DNA from: Paramecium sonneborni
Lineage: Eukaryota > Ciliophora > Oligohymenophorea > Peniculida > Parameciidae
Assembly (NCBI GenBank): GCA_905182985.1
Contig: CAJJDN010000104.1
Location: 281,605 to 345,604, forward strand
DNA: 64,000 nt
Reading direction: 5' to 3'
Shown here: piece by piece, positions 15,366 through 26,011 of the stretch
Position numbering within the stretch: the first letter of the stretch is position 1
Layout: the number at the start of each line of letters is the position of its first letter
The notes under the pieces: generated by a model
The model's input: only the letters and a program-made list of their open reading frames with translations
Databases searched by the model: none
Told to the model about the DNA's origin: nothing
Translations under genes and position numbers: made by a program

Positions 15366-15449
<84 letters not shown>

Positions 15450-16064
15450 GTTATTATTATTATTATTATTGTTGCTATTAAGTATTTTTCTAACTTGATG
15501 TGAGTTATCCATCATCAGTTGGGGTTTCTACAATTTAATTAATTGCCATTCCTACAACAGCTGCTTTAATTGCAATAGATTAGAAATTTTAATTTTCTTT
15601 GATAGCCTCTATACCTTTTTCATATTATTATTTAATTATATGCTATCCTTATTCTAGTTATGAACCAACAACATCCTTAGAGATATAGAATAAAATTTAC
15701 ATTGACTTTTTGAATTTATTAAGTGGCTATGTTGGATGCTTTTTAAATTTAGGAGTTAGCCATGTCAGTACCTTTTTATATTGCTTTATTTGTTTAATCA
15801 AGAATAGGTACAAGGTTCTTTTAAGCAATATCTAATCCTTTAGCGATTTGAGTAGCCTCAGAATGTCCTTTATATAGTTAGGATTAGATTAATACCCATT
15901 GCTTTGAGTAAGGGAGCAGCAACTTTCATGGTTTGATTAGCATCTGTAATTTGGTTAGTTAATTAGGATGTCTAATTTTGTAAAGATGTCTATGCAGATT
16001 TAATAGATGAGTTGACTTGATCTGCTTTTGAATCAATGAATTTAGTTAGTTTAGTATTTAACAT
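13649..16064 (-). CDS. BAR/PH-like coiled-coil protein with polyglutamine tract, 769 aa
   Basis: Four introns (15868-15895, 15676-15700, 14369-14390, 14002-14032) give exactly 770 codons; the two upstream introns use an AAG rather than TAG acceptor. The N-terminal 190 residues are amphipathic Gln/Ala-rich repeats; then comes a run of about 37 Gln encoded by TAA with CAA interruptions; then about 350 residues of long helices like a BAR or F-BAR dimer; then a beta-rich part (about residues 610-710, containing STFIITVDGFLLFYD) that resembles a PH fold; then a short basic tail. Such a layout suggests a membrane-curving or membrane-binding adaptor; the domain names are inferred from helical and strand pattern, not from a clear motif. 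Its ATG lies 9 bp from that of the divergent NEK-IFT57 gene; an internal Met is an alternative start. Confidence 0.82.
15366..15470. repeat. (ATT)n/(TAA)n trinucleotide microsatellite
   Basis: Twenty-eight perfect ATT units (15366-15449), one GTT interruption, then further units to 15470. On the minus strand, in the frame of the flanking exons, this reads TAA repeats with CAA interruptions, that is, polyglutamine. In the neighbouring frame it would read polyasparagine, but that frame is not open on either side under the ciliate code. Repeat length is likely to vary between strains. Confidence 0.95.
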
Positions 16065-16073
16065 AATTAATTA
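16065..16073. promoter_or_regulatory. 9-bp spacer between divergent start codons (AATTAATTA)
   Basis: Only nine bases separate the CAT of the BAR/PH-like gene (16062-16064) and the ATG of NEK-IFT57 (16074). The core is a near-palindrome, AATTAATTA. The only other divergent pair this close in the window (53646-53654) has GTTAATTAA. Any promoter for either gene must lie in or overlap the opposite coding region, unless a downstream ATG is used in the minus-strand gene. Function is inferred from position only. Confidence 0.4.
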
Positions 16074-18135
16074 ATGTCTCAATTTATTGATCAAGAAATA
16101 AATGGATACAAAGTATAGAAAGCAATAGGAGAAGGGAAATTTTCAACAGTTTATAAGGCAATTAATAAGGAAGGGAATGTTATAGCATTAAAAAAGATAA
16201 AAGTGATAAGTGAATTTATATTAGATATTTGATATGATGGATCCAAAATAAAGAGAGAAGTGTTTAAAAGAGGTGAAATTGATGCAACCTTTAGATCATG
16301 CAAATATAATAAAATACTTGGACTCCTTCATTTACAATAATGAATTGATAATAGCAACAGAGTGGGCTGAGAAAGGAGATTTGAAAAAACTAATAAAGAA
16401 TGCATAATCTGATGATACACCATTTGAAGAAGTGCAATTATGGAATTATATAATGCAGATAGCAAGTGCATTAGACCACATGCATGATAAGAGAATAATG
16501 CATAGAGATTTGAAACCAGCAAATATATTTATAGGTGGAGATGGGACATTAAAAGTAGGAGATCTTGGTCTAGGTCGTATATTTTCATCAGAAACTATAG
16601 AAGCATATTCAAAAGTTGGAACACCATTGTATATGTCACCTGAGGTAAATTATCATTAAAAAGGAAGAGCTCCTTCATGGTGAAGGGTATGATATGAAAT
16701 CAGATATCTGGTCATTAGGCTGTATTGCTTATGAGATGGCTGAGTTTAAGAGTCCATTTAAACAAAGTGAAAAAATGTCTCTCATGGATTTATTTAATAA
16801 TATCACAAAAGGAGAATTCAAACCTGTCTCTAATAGATATAGTTAATAATTGAGAGATGTCATAGAAGGTATGATTGTAGTTGATCCACAAAAAAGACTT
16901 GATGCAACTACTGTCCTATAAAAAGCCAAAGATGCTCATTCTAATTTTATTGATACCAAAAAAACTCCTCAAATTATTAATGTCTTGATGATGGAGGTTA
17001 TTAAATATCTTATATTATATAGGACATTTATGAAAAATTATCACTAGTCTAATATCATGAAAATTTCTGTATTCCTCTCAAAAAAAAACCTATTTCCAAA
17101 TATTATTTTTCTTTAGAAGAAAATGTCAATCAAAATCAAAGATTTTATTATTTTGTTGAACTCTGTTATTGGCTTATGAGCTTACCCAAATAAAAAAAAA
17201 ATAAAATGGCATAACCTATTAAACTTAATTATCATAATGTTGAAGAAACTGCCAGAAAATTATTAATCGATATCAAAGCTTGGGGTATTAAATTACCAGA
17301 ATAATTGGGATCTCCTCATATTTCATAAGGATGTGGAGATATGGTTTGTTTCATTTTAAATGATTTACTCAATAGAGAATTAATTAGAGTCAATTTTAAA
17401 TTTGATTCTCCTGATTTTGGTAAAGATATGGAAAACTCTGTTATTTAAGTCAATAAAATAGATGATGAAGATCTTCTTGAAATCTAAGAAGAAAATAATG
17501 AAAATGAAGAAGTTGAATAGGATGAATTAACTTAGAGTATTCTATTTTATCATAAGAAATATAATAATGAACAAACTGATTATAATTAAGTACCTCAAGA
17601 TCGATAAGTTATTGAAACCAAAGTTGCTATCAATGAATGGACAAAAGAGTTTAATAGAGTAGAAAAAGAATTTTCTAAATTTGAAGCTAATCTTAAAGTT
17701 AATAAAAATTATTTAAAAGACTATTAGAGAACCCTTATCACCATCTCTAAATGTTCCAAAGTAATTCTCATCTATATTTTTTAGCAATTGTCACTCTTGT
17801 CTGAACATTTGAAGTCCAATGAAGTTTAATAAATTTAATAATAATGGATTGATTATTTAGAATTATTACCCAAATTAGAAACAAAAGTCACTGAATAAAT
17901 ACCAGAAGATATTTAAATCACTCTTAAGTAAAACAGAGATACCATATCAAATTTATAATTGCAAATATCTCAATTGAATAAAGGGAATACCGAAAAATTA
18001 GAAATTGATCAATAATTAAATCAATAATTATTGGATATAAAAGAAAGAACACCTGTTTTGATTGATAATAGATCTAAACAAAAATAATTAATCAATCAAT
18101 TGAGAGTATTGTTTTTAAAAATTATGATAGAATGA
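16074..18135 (+). CDS. NEK6/7-type protein kinase fused in frame to intraflagellar transport protein IFT57, 654 aa
   Basis: Introns 16203-16224, 16645-16669, 16997-17022 and 17761-17784 give 655 codons. Residues 7-275 are a NEK kinase: [11 protein letters not shown] loop, IALKKIK lysine, [14 protein letters not shown] in place of DFG as in NEK6/7, [11 protein letters not shown] and KSDIWSLGC. From about residue 287 the protein matches IFT57/[21 protein letters not shown], the KYYFSL..N block, [13 protein letters not shown], an acidic linker and a long C-terminal coiled coil. IFT57 is an IFT-B subunit carrying cargo in cilia. Between the last kinase helix and the IFT57 start there are about 15 residues and no TGA, so no room for a stop plus promoter. 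An internal ATG at 16988 could start a separate IFT57. The last intron is 24 nt without TGA, so it could also be read through. Confidence 0.88.
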
Positions 18136-18430
18136 TATAAAGGATATGAACATTAAAATTGGTGTAATACAAACTTAAATATAAAAATCGTATTTTAATA
18201 CTAATGAGGTAATATCTGATGAAGAATTCTGAAATATCTAATAATTTTATTTTAATAATATGTATGAACGTATACTCAAATTCAGTTAATATTTTTCTGA
18301 TCTTAGTTTTGTCGTTGTAGATAATTAATAATTAAAATAAGTTTGATCAAGTATTCTGATTAATTATTTATGCTCATTACATTAAACAGGGTATTTTAAA
18401 AAATATTTTTAACTAATATTTATAATTTGG

Positions 18431-20175
18431 ATGCAAAGCAAATAAGAAATAAATTACGACACAGCCAGTTTTCATACAATATGCCAGAGAAAACATTTAC
18501 TAAAAGATATCACTTATTTTTTATATATAATCGATGACACAATGATTCTTACAAATGTATAAATAAATGTTCATTTAAAAGGAACTTGAGTCTTAATAAC
18601 CTAAATACTATCTATAATTGAATTTAGAAACTAAGATTTTTTGGAGTATTGAAAAGGACAGATAACTATCATAATTTGGGTTTGAATACAAAGGGTCAGT
18701 CAAATATTTTGTTGGTAAAGATGAAGAACTTAGGAAATTGAAATCTCATTTAAGAAATAGAGTCATGTTTAAAGATGTGAGTGATTTCTATTAACCATTG
18801 AAATTATTAGGTAAGGGTGGATCTTCGAAAGTAAACATTTCTTTATATATAAGGTGTATCTAGTAGTGGATAAGGATAATAAGTAAGATTTTGCATCAAA
18901 ATGTGTTGAAAAGAGATATTTAAAAGAAGATGGAGGATTTGTATAATATTGTATTTTATTGTTAGTAAGCCTTATTTAATGAGATAAATTTAATGGCCAC
19001 ATTAGATCATGACTCTGTTGTAAAATTGGAAGAAGTCTATGAGGGAGAAAATACATTTTATCTAATTCTAGAACATTTGAAAGGCAATTCATTACATGAT
19101 CTTATAAGTAGAGGATAAATAGGATAATTAAGTTGGGATTAGATTAAATCTATCCTTTGGGTATTTTTGTAATTTTTAGATTTCTAGTAAATATTGACAG
19201 GAGTTTCAAGAATGCATTAATTAGAAATTATGCATAGAGATTTAAAACCTGAAAATATCATGTTTAAAGAAGTTAATCAAATAACTGGATTGAGAATAGT
19301 TGATTTTGGATTAGCAACATCTACTCATGTAACTAGTTACCCATTTCCTAAATGTGGTACACCAGGATATGTAGCACCTGAAATAGCAAATCTTAAAGAT
19401 TTGAGTTTTAAATATGATAAGATTTGTGATATATTCAGTGTAGGATGCATATTCTATAAATTGTATATAATTAATGTTTAAATTAATTAGAATAACTTAA
19501 AAGGATTTGTTTCCGGGAAATGATTATCATGAAATATTGAAGTTGAATAAAAAATGCATAATAAATTTAGATAATCTAAGCATATATAGAACACCTTAAG
19601 CAGCGATGGAACTTATTTAAATGATGTTATAGATTGATCCAAAATAAAGAATCTCGGCTTAATAGGCTTTAGATCATCCATTTTTTTCGGGTGGTTTTAC
19701 TGATAGAAAATTGAAATTCTAATCCTAAAAAAAAGTATAATTATAGGGTAAATTATGGTAAACTTCAACATTTAGAATGGAAAAATCAGATAAATTATAA
19801 TTACCTGAAATAAAATAGAAATCAAGATAAAAAGATGAAGATGAAGTTGAAGATGAAAAAATTAAAATAAAAGTTCCTATAATGAATAGTCCAAGATTGG
19901 CATAACATGCTAAGCGTAAAAATTTAGCATTAAATGATGGTTCACCTACAGAAAATCCTAAGAAGAGTGCATTTAAAAAATTTTCAACTTAAGAATTCGA
20001 TTAATAATCACCTGATACTAATTCACCAGATTCTGCTAGATAACATCCAACATTAATAATAAATAATAGTCCTAGACTTGTATAGAATTAAATATTAAAA
20101 AGAAAGTTTAATCATAAAAATTATCACTAACATTAAGCAATCTATGAAGTAGAGGATGAGCAAAAGAATTAATGA
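18431..20175 (+). CDS. CaMK-like Ser/Thr protein kinase with N-terminal PH-like extension, 538 aa
   Basis: Five introns (18557-18581, 18831-18853, 18941-18965, 19161-19187, 19463-19490; 23-28 nt) give 539 codons. Residues 1-110 have alternating short strands and look like the PH-type extension seen in several ciliate CaMK-family kinases. The kinase core (about 113-385) has a Gly loop GKGGSSKV, the Lys in ASKCV, HRDLKPENIMF, an intact DFGLA, and CGTPGYVAPEI, so it should be active. The last 150 residues are Ser/Pro/Lys-rich without a clear calmodulin-binding helix or EF-hands, so Ca2+ control is not proven. It follows NEK-IFT57 by 295 bp on the same strand. Start chosen as the first ATG in frame with the extension. 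Confidence 0.88.
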
Positions 20176-20372
20176 TTAATTCAAAAATTTGTGTTCATAG
20201 AAATAAAATAATATTATTTTATTATATTTACAAAGAAATTTATGAAAAAAGAATCAATTAACATATGAATTTAAGTTGATGTTAATTTTTTTTAAATTAA
20301 TTAATTTTATTTTAATAGAAAATTCAAAATTACAGAATGTTTTTGATTAGTCAACTAAAAACTTAAAATATA

Positions 20373-21961
20373 TCATTAATTCATTGCTTTCTTTCCAAAA
20401 ACTATATATTCACCTTGCAAACCATGGGTGGCTTTTTTACCTATTTAATTAATAAAAATATTATTACCTTTAGAATTGAACTAATATGGTTAATTTGATG
20501 ATGATCCATATTGTTGTTTGCCATATATTTTTTTAGGATCATATTTTTTAGATTTAGGTATTTAGGGTAACATCATTTATTTATTAGATGATTATTTTTC
20601 TAGATCATCATCACTATCATGATGTTAAGTATTTTTATAAATGCTTTCTACTCTTAAATCAAATTATAAGGATGGTAACTAAAATGATATAAATATTTAA
20701 ATATACTCCTGATTTTTTTTGGGATTTAGCATAATAATTTTAAGTTTTTTTGAAATTCAACTAATGTTATTATTATTTACTTTCTTCAATTCTTTGACTT
20801 CTTTCAAGAGAGTTATCATTTCTAAAAATATATTTATATTAGATATACTATTCTCTATGATTAGAAATTCTAATTTATTATAAGGTATGTTAAAAGCTTT
20901 TTTGAGTATCAGCTTCTAATAATTCACGAAAGTATTCATGTTTTAAGGCTTATTAAGCATTGATTCTTTCTTCAGGATCATAAATAAGTAATAATTTAAT
21001 TAAATCAATGCATTCTTTACTTTATCCTTGTAGTAATCTATCAATACCACTACCATGTTTAGGTGGGAAATTGATTTCCATATGAGTAGCTTATCTATAA
21101 TATTATATAAGTATAACTTTCTAAATCGATCAAAAACCTTCTGATTAGGTGTTCCTAGAATGTTATGTATTTTATTGACTTAATCTAATTCATTAGTTCC
21201 TGGAAATAGTGGAAATAGAGCAATAATTTCAAACATTACACATCCAACTCCCCAGAGATCCATTTTATGATCATAATAACCATCTGTTAATAAACATTCA
21301 GGTGCTCTATACCATCTTGTAGATATATATCTATAATAATGTATTATAATACTCAGTGTAAGGATGTTTTGAATATATTCCTTTACATGATCCAAAATCA
21401 GCCAGTTTAAGATGATCAGAGTTTAGTAGAATGTTTTCACTAATAATTTGAATATTGATTACGGTTTAATGTCTCTATGAAAGATTCCATTTCTATGCAT
21501 ATGTTCAATAGATTTTAGCAGTTAGTACATAAAAGATTTAACTTTTTAAGGATTTAAAGGTTATCTTCTTCCTATTTAAAATGTTAATAATAATACCTTT
21601 AATGTGTTCATATAAATTCTATTCCATCAATTCAAACACTAATGCTAATCGTCCTGTTGGTTCATCGCTAAATTAATTTTATATTATTTTCATACTAAAG
21701 AACTTCAATCAACTTGATAATGTGATCATGAGGACTTAGCTTTCTTAAAGCTTATATCTCTCGTAAATGATTAACCTATATATATTCAGTATCATTTACT
21801 TGTTCAATTGATGTAAATTTATTTTTCATACATTTTATTGCAACATAATTTCCTGTTTTGAATGATTATGATTTTATCACTTCTGAAAATGTTCCTTCTC
21901 CTTTCTTTCCAACCAGCTTGTATTCTATTCAAAATATTATTGCTATAACATTACGATTCAT
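20373..21961 (-). CDS. MOK: MOK-type kinase (RCK family: MAK/ICK/MOK), 452 aa
   Basis: Nine introns of 22-30 nt are needed; the result is 453 codons and aligns with MOK throughout: NQYKLVGKKGEGTFSEV, IEQVNHLREIQALRKL, GIFHRDIKPENILL, LADFGSC (MOK-specific after DFG), the TEY activation motif followed by STRWYRAPECLLTDG, and MDLWGVGC. The TEY is itself split by a 22-nt intron. RCK kinases act at cilia, controlling length and IFT turnaround; that role is inferred from the family. A Ser/Gln/Lys-rich tail of about 150 residues follows the kinase core. At least two introns (24 and 27 nt) lack a stop in frame, so retention would only insert residues. It is convergent with the preceding kinase (197 bp between stops). 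Confidence 0.9.
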
Positions 21962-22559
21962 TTCTCCTTATTTTATTATATAATTAATATTTAAATCTGA
22001 ATAGATCAAATTGTAATTAGCATCTCTCTCAAATATAGTACTCCTACTCTATATTAAATTAGATTCTCTATCTACAAATCTTCATATCAATTCAAATTTT
22101 ATAAAGACTCAATTAATATATAAGATAGAACTGATTAAATAAATAAAGAAGATTAAACATTAGCTGACTTAAATTATGATAATTTAAAATTAATTAAATA
22201 AAAATGTCATTCGCTAATCAAAAAAATGAATAAATTGATAACAATTTCTAATAATTATGATTTAAGAATAACTTTTGTCTAACTAATTTCTATTATATAG
22301 AATTTATGATTCAAATGTAATATAATTTCAGTTTCGATTTATAGAAACTCAAATTTATCATTATAATTAATAAAAATTGCAAATATATTTTAGATAATTT
22401 CTTTTCTATTTTTAATTTCCATAAAAACTATAAAATCAAACAAAAAAAGTGATTTATAATCAAGTCTAATTTTTATATTTTATAAAGTAATAGATAACAA
22501 TAAGATATCGAATAAATATGATTTTAATTTATTTGTTTTCCACAACTATATATTTTAAT
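21962..22559. other. Intergenic between divergent MOK and the 547-aa gene, about 0.6 kb
   Basis: AT-rich, without conserved frames. It must contain the promoters of both flanking genes, which diverge here; no motif stands out. Confidence 0.45.
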
Positions 22560-24203
22560 ATGAAATTAGCTGCTAAATTCACCATATCTTAGAATACCTT
22601 ACCTTTAACTGATTGCTCTTCAGCTATCTTGTTTTTAAAGTAGGTGCTTCAAAACCAAAAACAATTTGACAAAACCCTTATCCACCAATCTCTTAATGAA
22701 AATCAGAATAAAATTATTACCATGTTCAAATAAGATTCCTATTCATTAGTCTAATTCGTCAAATATGCTCAATCTATCACTCAAGATCCCCTTGATTCTT
22801 ACTAAAATTACTTAAATAAAGTTGTTTAGAAGAGATTTCCTACAAAACCTTTTTTACTTCAATGTCTTTAATTGAACTCTTCATGTGATCTCAATACACT
22901 CCTTACTATGCCAAATTCTGCTATTGATACATTACCACATTCTGTACTCAATAAAATTATCACTACACAAGAACTAGATTATAAAGAATCCACTACTATA
23001 TTACACTTTTTACACAACAAAAAACTATTAAAATAAATGCTTCAATGCAATTGGGTTTAAAATTACATTTAACTATCTAAATATGGATTACATGATTATA
23101 ATCTTAAAAATCTAGCACTATTAAGTCGAATTTATGCTGATGTAGGCATTAATTATTTAAAACAAGTTGCCTAATCAGTAGAAAAGATGGACTTATAATC
23201 CAATCAATCTAATCAGTTATCACTTATTACTCTCTATTAAAATTTAAGTTTACTTAGAAACAAATAAGAATTACTAAGAAAAATAGCCGACCTTATTATC
23301 CTTAATGATAAAGTTGAATTAAAAGATTTAATGTAATTACTCATAGGAGTTTCTCAATCCAAAGATTAACTCCTAGCTTAGAGACTCTTCTTCGTCTTAA
23401 AAAAAATGACTATTAATCATGAAAACCTTTCATTATTTTATTTATGTGGAACATATTTCAAACTTATTGAAACTACTCGTATAGAAGAGGAATTTTAGTA
23501 AGGATAATTGTTTAAAATTCTTTAAATGATGACTCCTAAATAAATTGGGGAATTTAGTGTCAATCTATTTCGAAATTATTAAATTAACTTAAGTGAATTT
23601 ATATCTAATAATCAACACATTATTCATCCTCAAAATATTGTGAATTTGGTATCTATCAATAATAAAAATCTCCTATAGTTAGATTCTTTGATTTCAGAAT
23701 ATTTATAAAAAAAACTTATTGATATCCCAGGCCTAATGAAATTAGCAACATATTAATAATTCTAATAACTTATCTCTAATTTCATTCTAGATTATCAATA
23801 TTATGATATAGCTTATAATGTTAAGGAATTAGCTGCTATTTTATTATAAATTGACAAATATTTATCTAATCTTGGAAAATTAGTTTAATTAAGTCTTTAA
23901 GCAGTTAATAATGATATGTCAAGTGCTTAAGGTTTGGCCAACATTCTATATTTGGCTTCTAAAAAAGATAAAAGTTCAGATATTACATTATCTGTAAATT
24001 TAATCAAAAAGATTATAGATGATTGTGACCCTATTGAATTAATAAACTTTCTTAGAGTTATTGAAAAAAATCGTTAGCTCTATGACTAACTCAAAATTAC
24101 AATAATCAATCAAATCAACAAAAAGGTTGACTCCAAAAACAGAGATAGAGTAGAAAAGCATATTCAAAAATTACCTAAGTTTATGCATTTCTAATTACAA
24201 TGA
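22560..24203 (+). CDS. Hypothetical all-helical protein, 547 aa (possibly mitochondrial)
   Basis: One uninterrupted frame of 548 codons with typical Gln use of TAA/TAG and codon composition like neighbouring genes. The start MKLAAKFTISQNTLPL is a possible mitochondrial targeting leader (basic, hydroxylated, no acidic residues). The body is Leu-rich with regular helical pairs, reminiscent of HEAT/TPR or of the FASTK/RAP organellar RNA proteins known in apicomplexans and ciliates, but I see no diagnostic motif and no RAP domain. No membrane segments. It ends 22 bp before the ATG of the next gene on the same strand. Identity is unknown; the organellar idea is an inference from the leader only. 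Confidence 0.75.
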
Positions 24204-24225
24204 AAGAAGTATAATTTAATTTAAT

Positions 24226-25101
24226 ATGATAAATTTAAAAAAAAATTCTGATTCTGATATTGAATCTCTAATTGAATCTATGTTGCGATTAATGGAATAC
24301 ATGAACTCTAATCCAAGTTTTAAAAGAAAAATGTTTGAATCTTTTAATCATGAAGATTTAAATAAAATTTAGAAAAATTTGAATGATAAAAAGAATATCA
24401 TGCTTCGAAAGATTTCATGTTTATTTTTGTGTTGCATATTATAAAATGAAGAGAATTGTGAAAGCTTTATGAAATTATCAGACTTAATACCAATCAATTC
24501 TAAAATCACATTAAATGGTATTCCAGAAAAGATTTCAAAATTTGTAACACATGATACTATATTCAAATTACAAAATGCATAATACTAAGAAAACTCATTA
24601 TGTTGGTATTATACTTATCAAATGGCTAAGGAATAGTCACCTTGTTTACAATTTTTTTCATTAAATTATTTGGATATCAGAAAATCAATTAATGATTTTG
24701 TTGATCCTTTAGAGTCCATTATTGGAATAGTTTACGAGAAATAGAAGATATCTAAAACTATAGTGCCAAATAGTGAAATCTCAATAAGAGATAAAAGAAA
24801 TTAAATGTAAAAATTAAGTATATCTCCTATTCCAAAATAATAGTAAATTGGATAATCAAACAATAATGTATCTTAGGAAAAATATTAAAAACGTTATGTA
24901 ATTTCAAAAGGTTAGCAATAAACTTAATAATATAAAGCATAAGATCATTCATCTGAAAGAAAGCCTATAAATTATGATATTTTGAGGAATAAAATATTAG
25001 AATAATAAAACACAAGAAATATGATAATTAATTCTAAACCAAATAAGGAAATTTAATCTACAAGTATGGAGTTGAAATTAAGAATACTAAAAAATTAATG
25101 A
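24226..25101 (+). CDS. Hypothetical protein, 291 aa
   Basis: Open frame of 292 codons with no intron required. The N-terminal 170 residues are helical and contain several Cys (LFLCCILQNEENC); the rest is Gln/Ser/Lys-rich and ends with a coiled or basic tail. No recognised domain. It begins 22 bp after the stop of the preceding gene and ends 70 bp before the stop of the convergent gene at 25172. The short spacing means its promoter must overlap the end of its neighbour. I cannot assign a function. Confidence 0.68.
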
Positions 25102-25171
25102 GGTTTGGTAAATAATTTGTGATATTTGATGGATATATTTTATATACTTACTTCTTATAATGTTTTGAAAA

Positions 25172-25852
25172 TCATTAATCACTCTAAAATTCTCGAACAA
25201 GATCTTTCAAGTGTTTCTATTTGGCATCTTCATTAGGTTTAATGTGGAAATCAGAAATATCATTATCTTTATCATCATCTGGGATTTGTGACTGGTTCTT
25301 AAAAGTATAATTACTTTAGGATTGAAATTTGTATTCATGACTTTTTTGGCAATAGATGTTGGATCCTAATTTTCAACAAGGGAGGGACCAAATTTCTTGA
25401 TATATATTTAATAGGCAATTTTTATGTGAAACTGATTGCGTTAGAAATCTAGATGTTGTTTGTTTTCTTCACAGAAAACTGGATCATGTTTGGTTTGATT
25501 TAAATTTGGTATTAATTGACTAACTATTTATTAACTGAAACAAGAGTTAAAGAATTGTTAAGCTTGCAATAATCCAGGTCTAATATTGATATCTCTTTTA
25601 ATAATCTGAGGTTCTTTAATTTGTTACTTAGTTGTGATTGCATTTCTCTATTTAGTTTATTTTGGTTATTATTTTCTCATGTGAATTTTAGAAATCTTCC
25701 TAACTAATAATGAATTAAGATGTTTAAATACTTTTATTCATTTCTGAGATCAGAATATAAAAATTTTTGACAACCTCCTTAAAATCATTGTCATCATAAA
25801 TTTTTCGTCTATTCCTAATTGACTGAAATTATATCTATAAGACATAGTACAT
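25172..25852 (-). CDS. Hypothetical protein, about 205-211 aa
   Basis: A continuous protein is obtained with one 28-nt intron and one very short 17-nt intron near the 3' end (about 25305-25321); without the latter the frame breaks before a clean acidic C-terminus (PDDDKDNDISD..., ending LVREFQSDQ). A further 21-nt intron just after the start is optional. The N-terminus is basic and helical (VVKNFYILISEMNK), followed by a Gln/Lys-rich linker and a second helical part with FGPSLVENQDPTSIAKK. No membrane anchor, so not a SNARE. Function unknown. The 17-nt intron is shorter than normal for Paramecium, so a small sequencing error is an alternative. Confidence 0.6.
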
Positions 25853-26011
25853 ATGTAGATTTATATAGTTATTGATTATTGATGTTTGAACTATCTTATT
25901 ATTGATCACTTTCAAGTAACATTAATCTGAAATATGTATTAAATTAAAGGACTTTCACATTTAAAATATGTTTTTAACAAAAATTACAGAAACAAATAAG
26001 ACTCAAATATC

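Noticed and set aside
15165..15515. Polyasparagine protein starting MMDNSHQVRK on the minus strand
   Set aside because: It is the standard-code reading of the microsatellite. The neighbouring frame is open on both sides under the ciliate code, splices cleanly into a 769-aa protein and makes the repeat polyglutamine.
25172..25852. Syntaxin/SNARE identity suggested by a helical N-terminus
   Set aside because: After splicing there is no SNARE motif and no C-terminal membrane anchor.
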